Assembly (NCBI GenBank): GCA_004357505.1
Contig: SMWC01000051.1
Coordinates: 1-21,825 of the forward strand
From: Gammaproteobacteria bacterium
Lineage (GTDB): Bacteria > Pseudomonadota > Gammaproteobacteria > Steroidobacterales > Rariloculaceae
Direction of reading: 5' to 3'
Length of the DNA stretch: 21,825 nucleotides
A model generated the notes under the pieces. It was not told the origin of the DNA, did no database searches, and saw only the letters and a list, made by a program, of their open reading frames with translations. Below are positions 21,804-21,825 of the stretch, piece by piece. Made by a program: the position numbers and the translations under genes. Each line of letters begins with the position of its first letter. Within the stretch, counting starts at the first letter, position 1.

Positions 21804-21825
21804 ATGTCTGCGGCCTTTAATGCCC
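21804..21825 (+). CDS. Possible start of a further gene, cut by the window edge
   Basis: ATG 21804 opens a frame (MSAAFNA) to the end of the window; a GTG at 21798 is in the same frame. A GGGTGA stretch just upstream could serve as ribosome site. Only seven codons are visible, so this is weak. Confidence 0.2.

Overview
The window looks like a chromosomal segment of a moderately GC-rich gammaproteobacterium. Supporting signs are a P-II protein, MsrPQ, a CpxRA-like pair, a PBP4-type DacB, and TPR/TonB-C secreted proteins of the kind common in Xanthomonadales, Steroidobacter and Woeseia relatives. The taxon is inferred from gene style only. I see no rRNA, tRNA, CRISPR array, insertion sequence or phage gene. 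Most of it is ordinary core and accessory metabolism, with several regulatory and repeat structures.

Layout. Bases 1-205 hold no gene I can support. 206-2502 (+) is a two-gene overlapping unit: proline iminopeptidase, then a class I dihydroorotase. 2503-2641 is a short convergent gap. 2642-4952 is the most interesting part: a small secreted protein gene (-) faces away from a PAS-PAS-AAA+ sigma-54 activator gene (+). Their intergenic region holds a textbook -24/-12 sigma-54 promoter pointing at the small gene, and three dyad sites at enhancer distance that also sit just downstream of the activator's own -10 box. 5144-5524 (+) is an unrecognised 126-residue protein with a sigma-70-like promoter, a structured leader and a 12-residue leader ORF whose stop abuts its start. 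5674-7092 (+) is dacB. 7199-7855 (+) is a membrane-anchored coiled-coil protein built on 96-bp tandem repeats.

7842-9470 (-) is msrP-msrQ, periplasmic methionine sulfoxide repair. 9731-10069 (+) is a P-II protein. 10077-12126 (-) is a CpxR/CpxA-like two-component system. Divergent from it at 12356-12640 (+) is a small secreted protein made of five 11-residue repeats, in the position cpxP occupies in E. coli. 12703-15309 (-) holds two tandem paralogous secreted TPR + TonB-C proteins. They lie in the same frame, separated by a single TGA, and the second lacks any ATG or GTG start.

15482-15943 (+) is a YbaK-type aminoacyl-tRNA deacylase. 16123-20785 (+) is a tightly overlapping three-gene operon: a GltD-like FAD/NAD(P) subunit with two C-terminal [4Fe-4S] motifs, a fused gamma-alpha 2-oxoacid:ferredoxin oxidoreductase subunit, and the TPP-binding beta subunit. 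This resembles the 2-oxoglutarate:NADP+ oxidoreductase (KorABC) of Azoarcus. 20889-21782 (+) is a cytoplasmic coiled-coil protein with a CRP-like site upstream, and a further gene may begin at the right edge.

A theme of the window is envelope maintenance: DacB, MsrPQ, CpxRA-like regulators, two periplasmic TPR proteins and several small secreted or anchored helical proteins. The sigma-54 activator, its three dyad sites and the divergent secreted protein look like a self-contained regulatory module and are the best candidate for an undescribed system.
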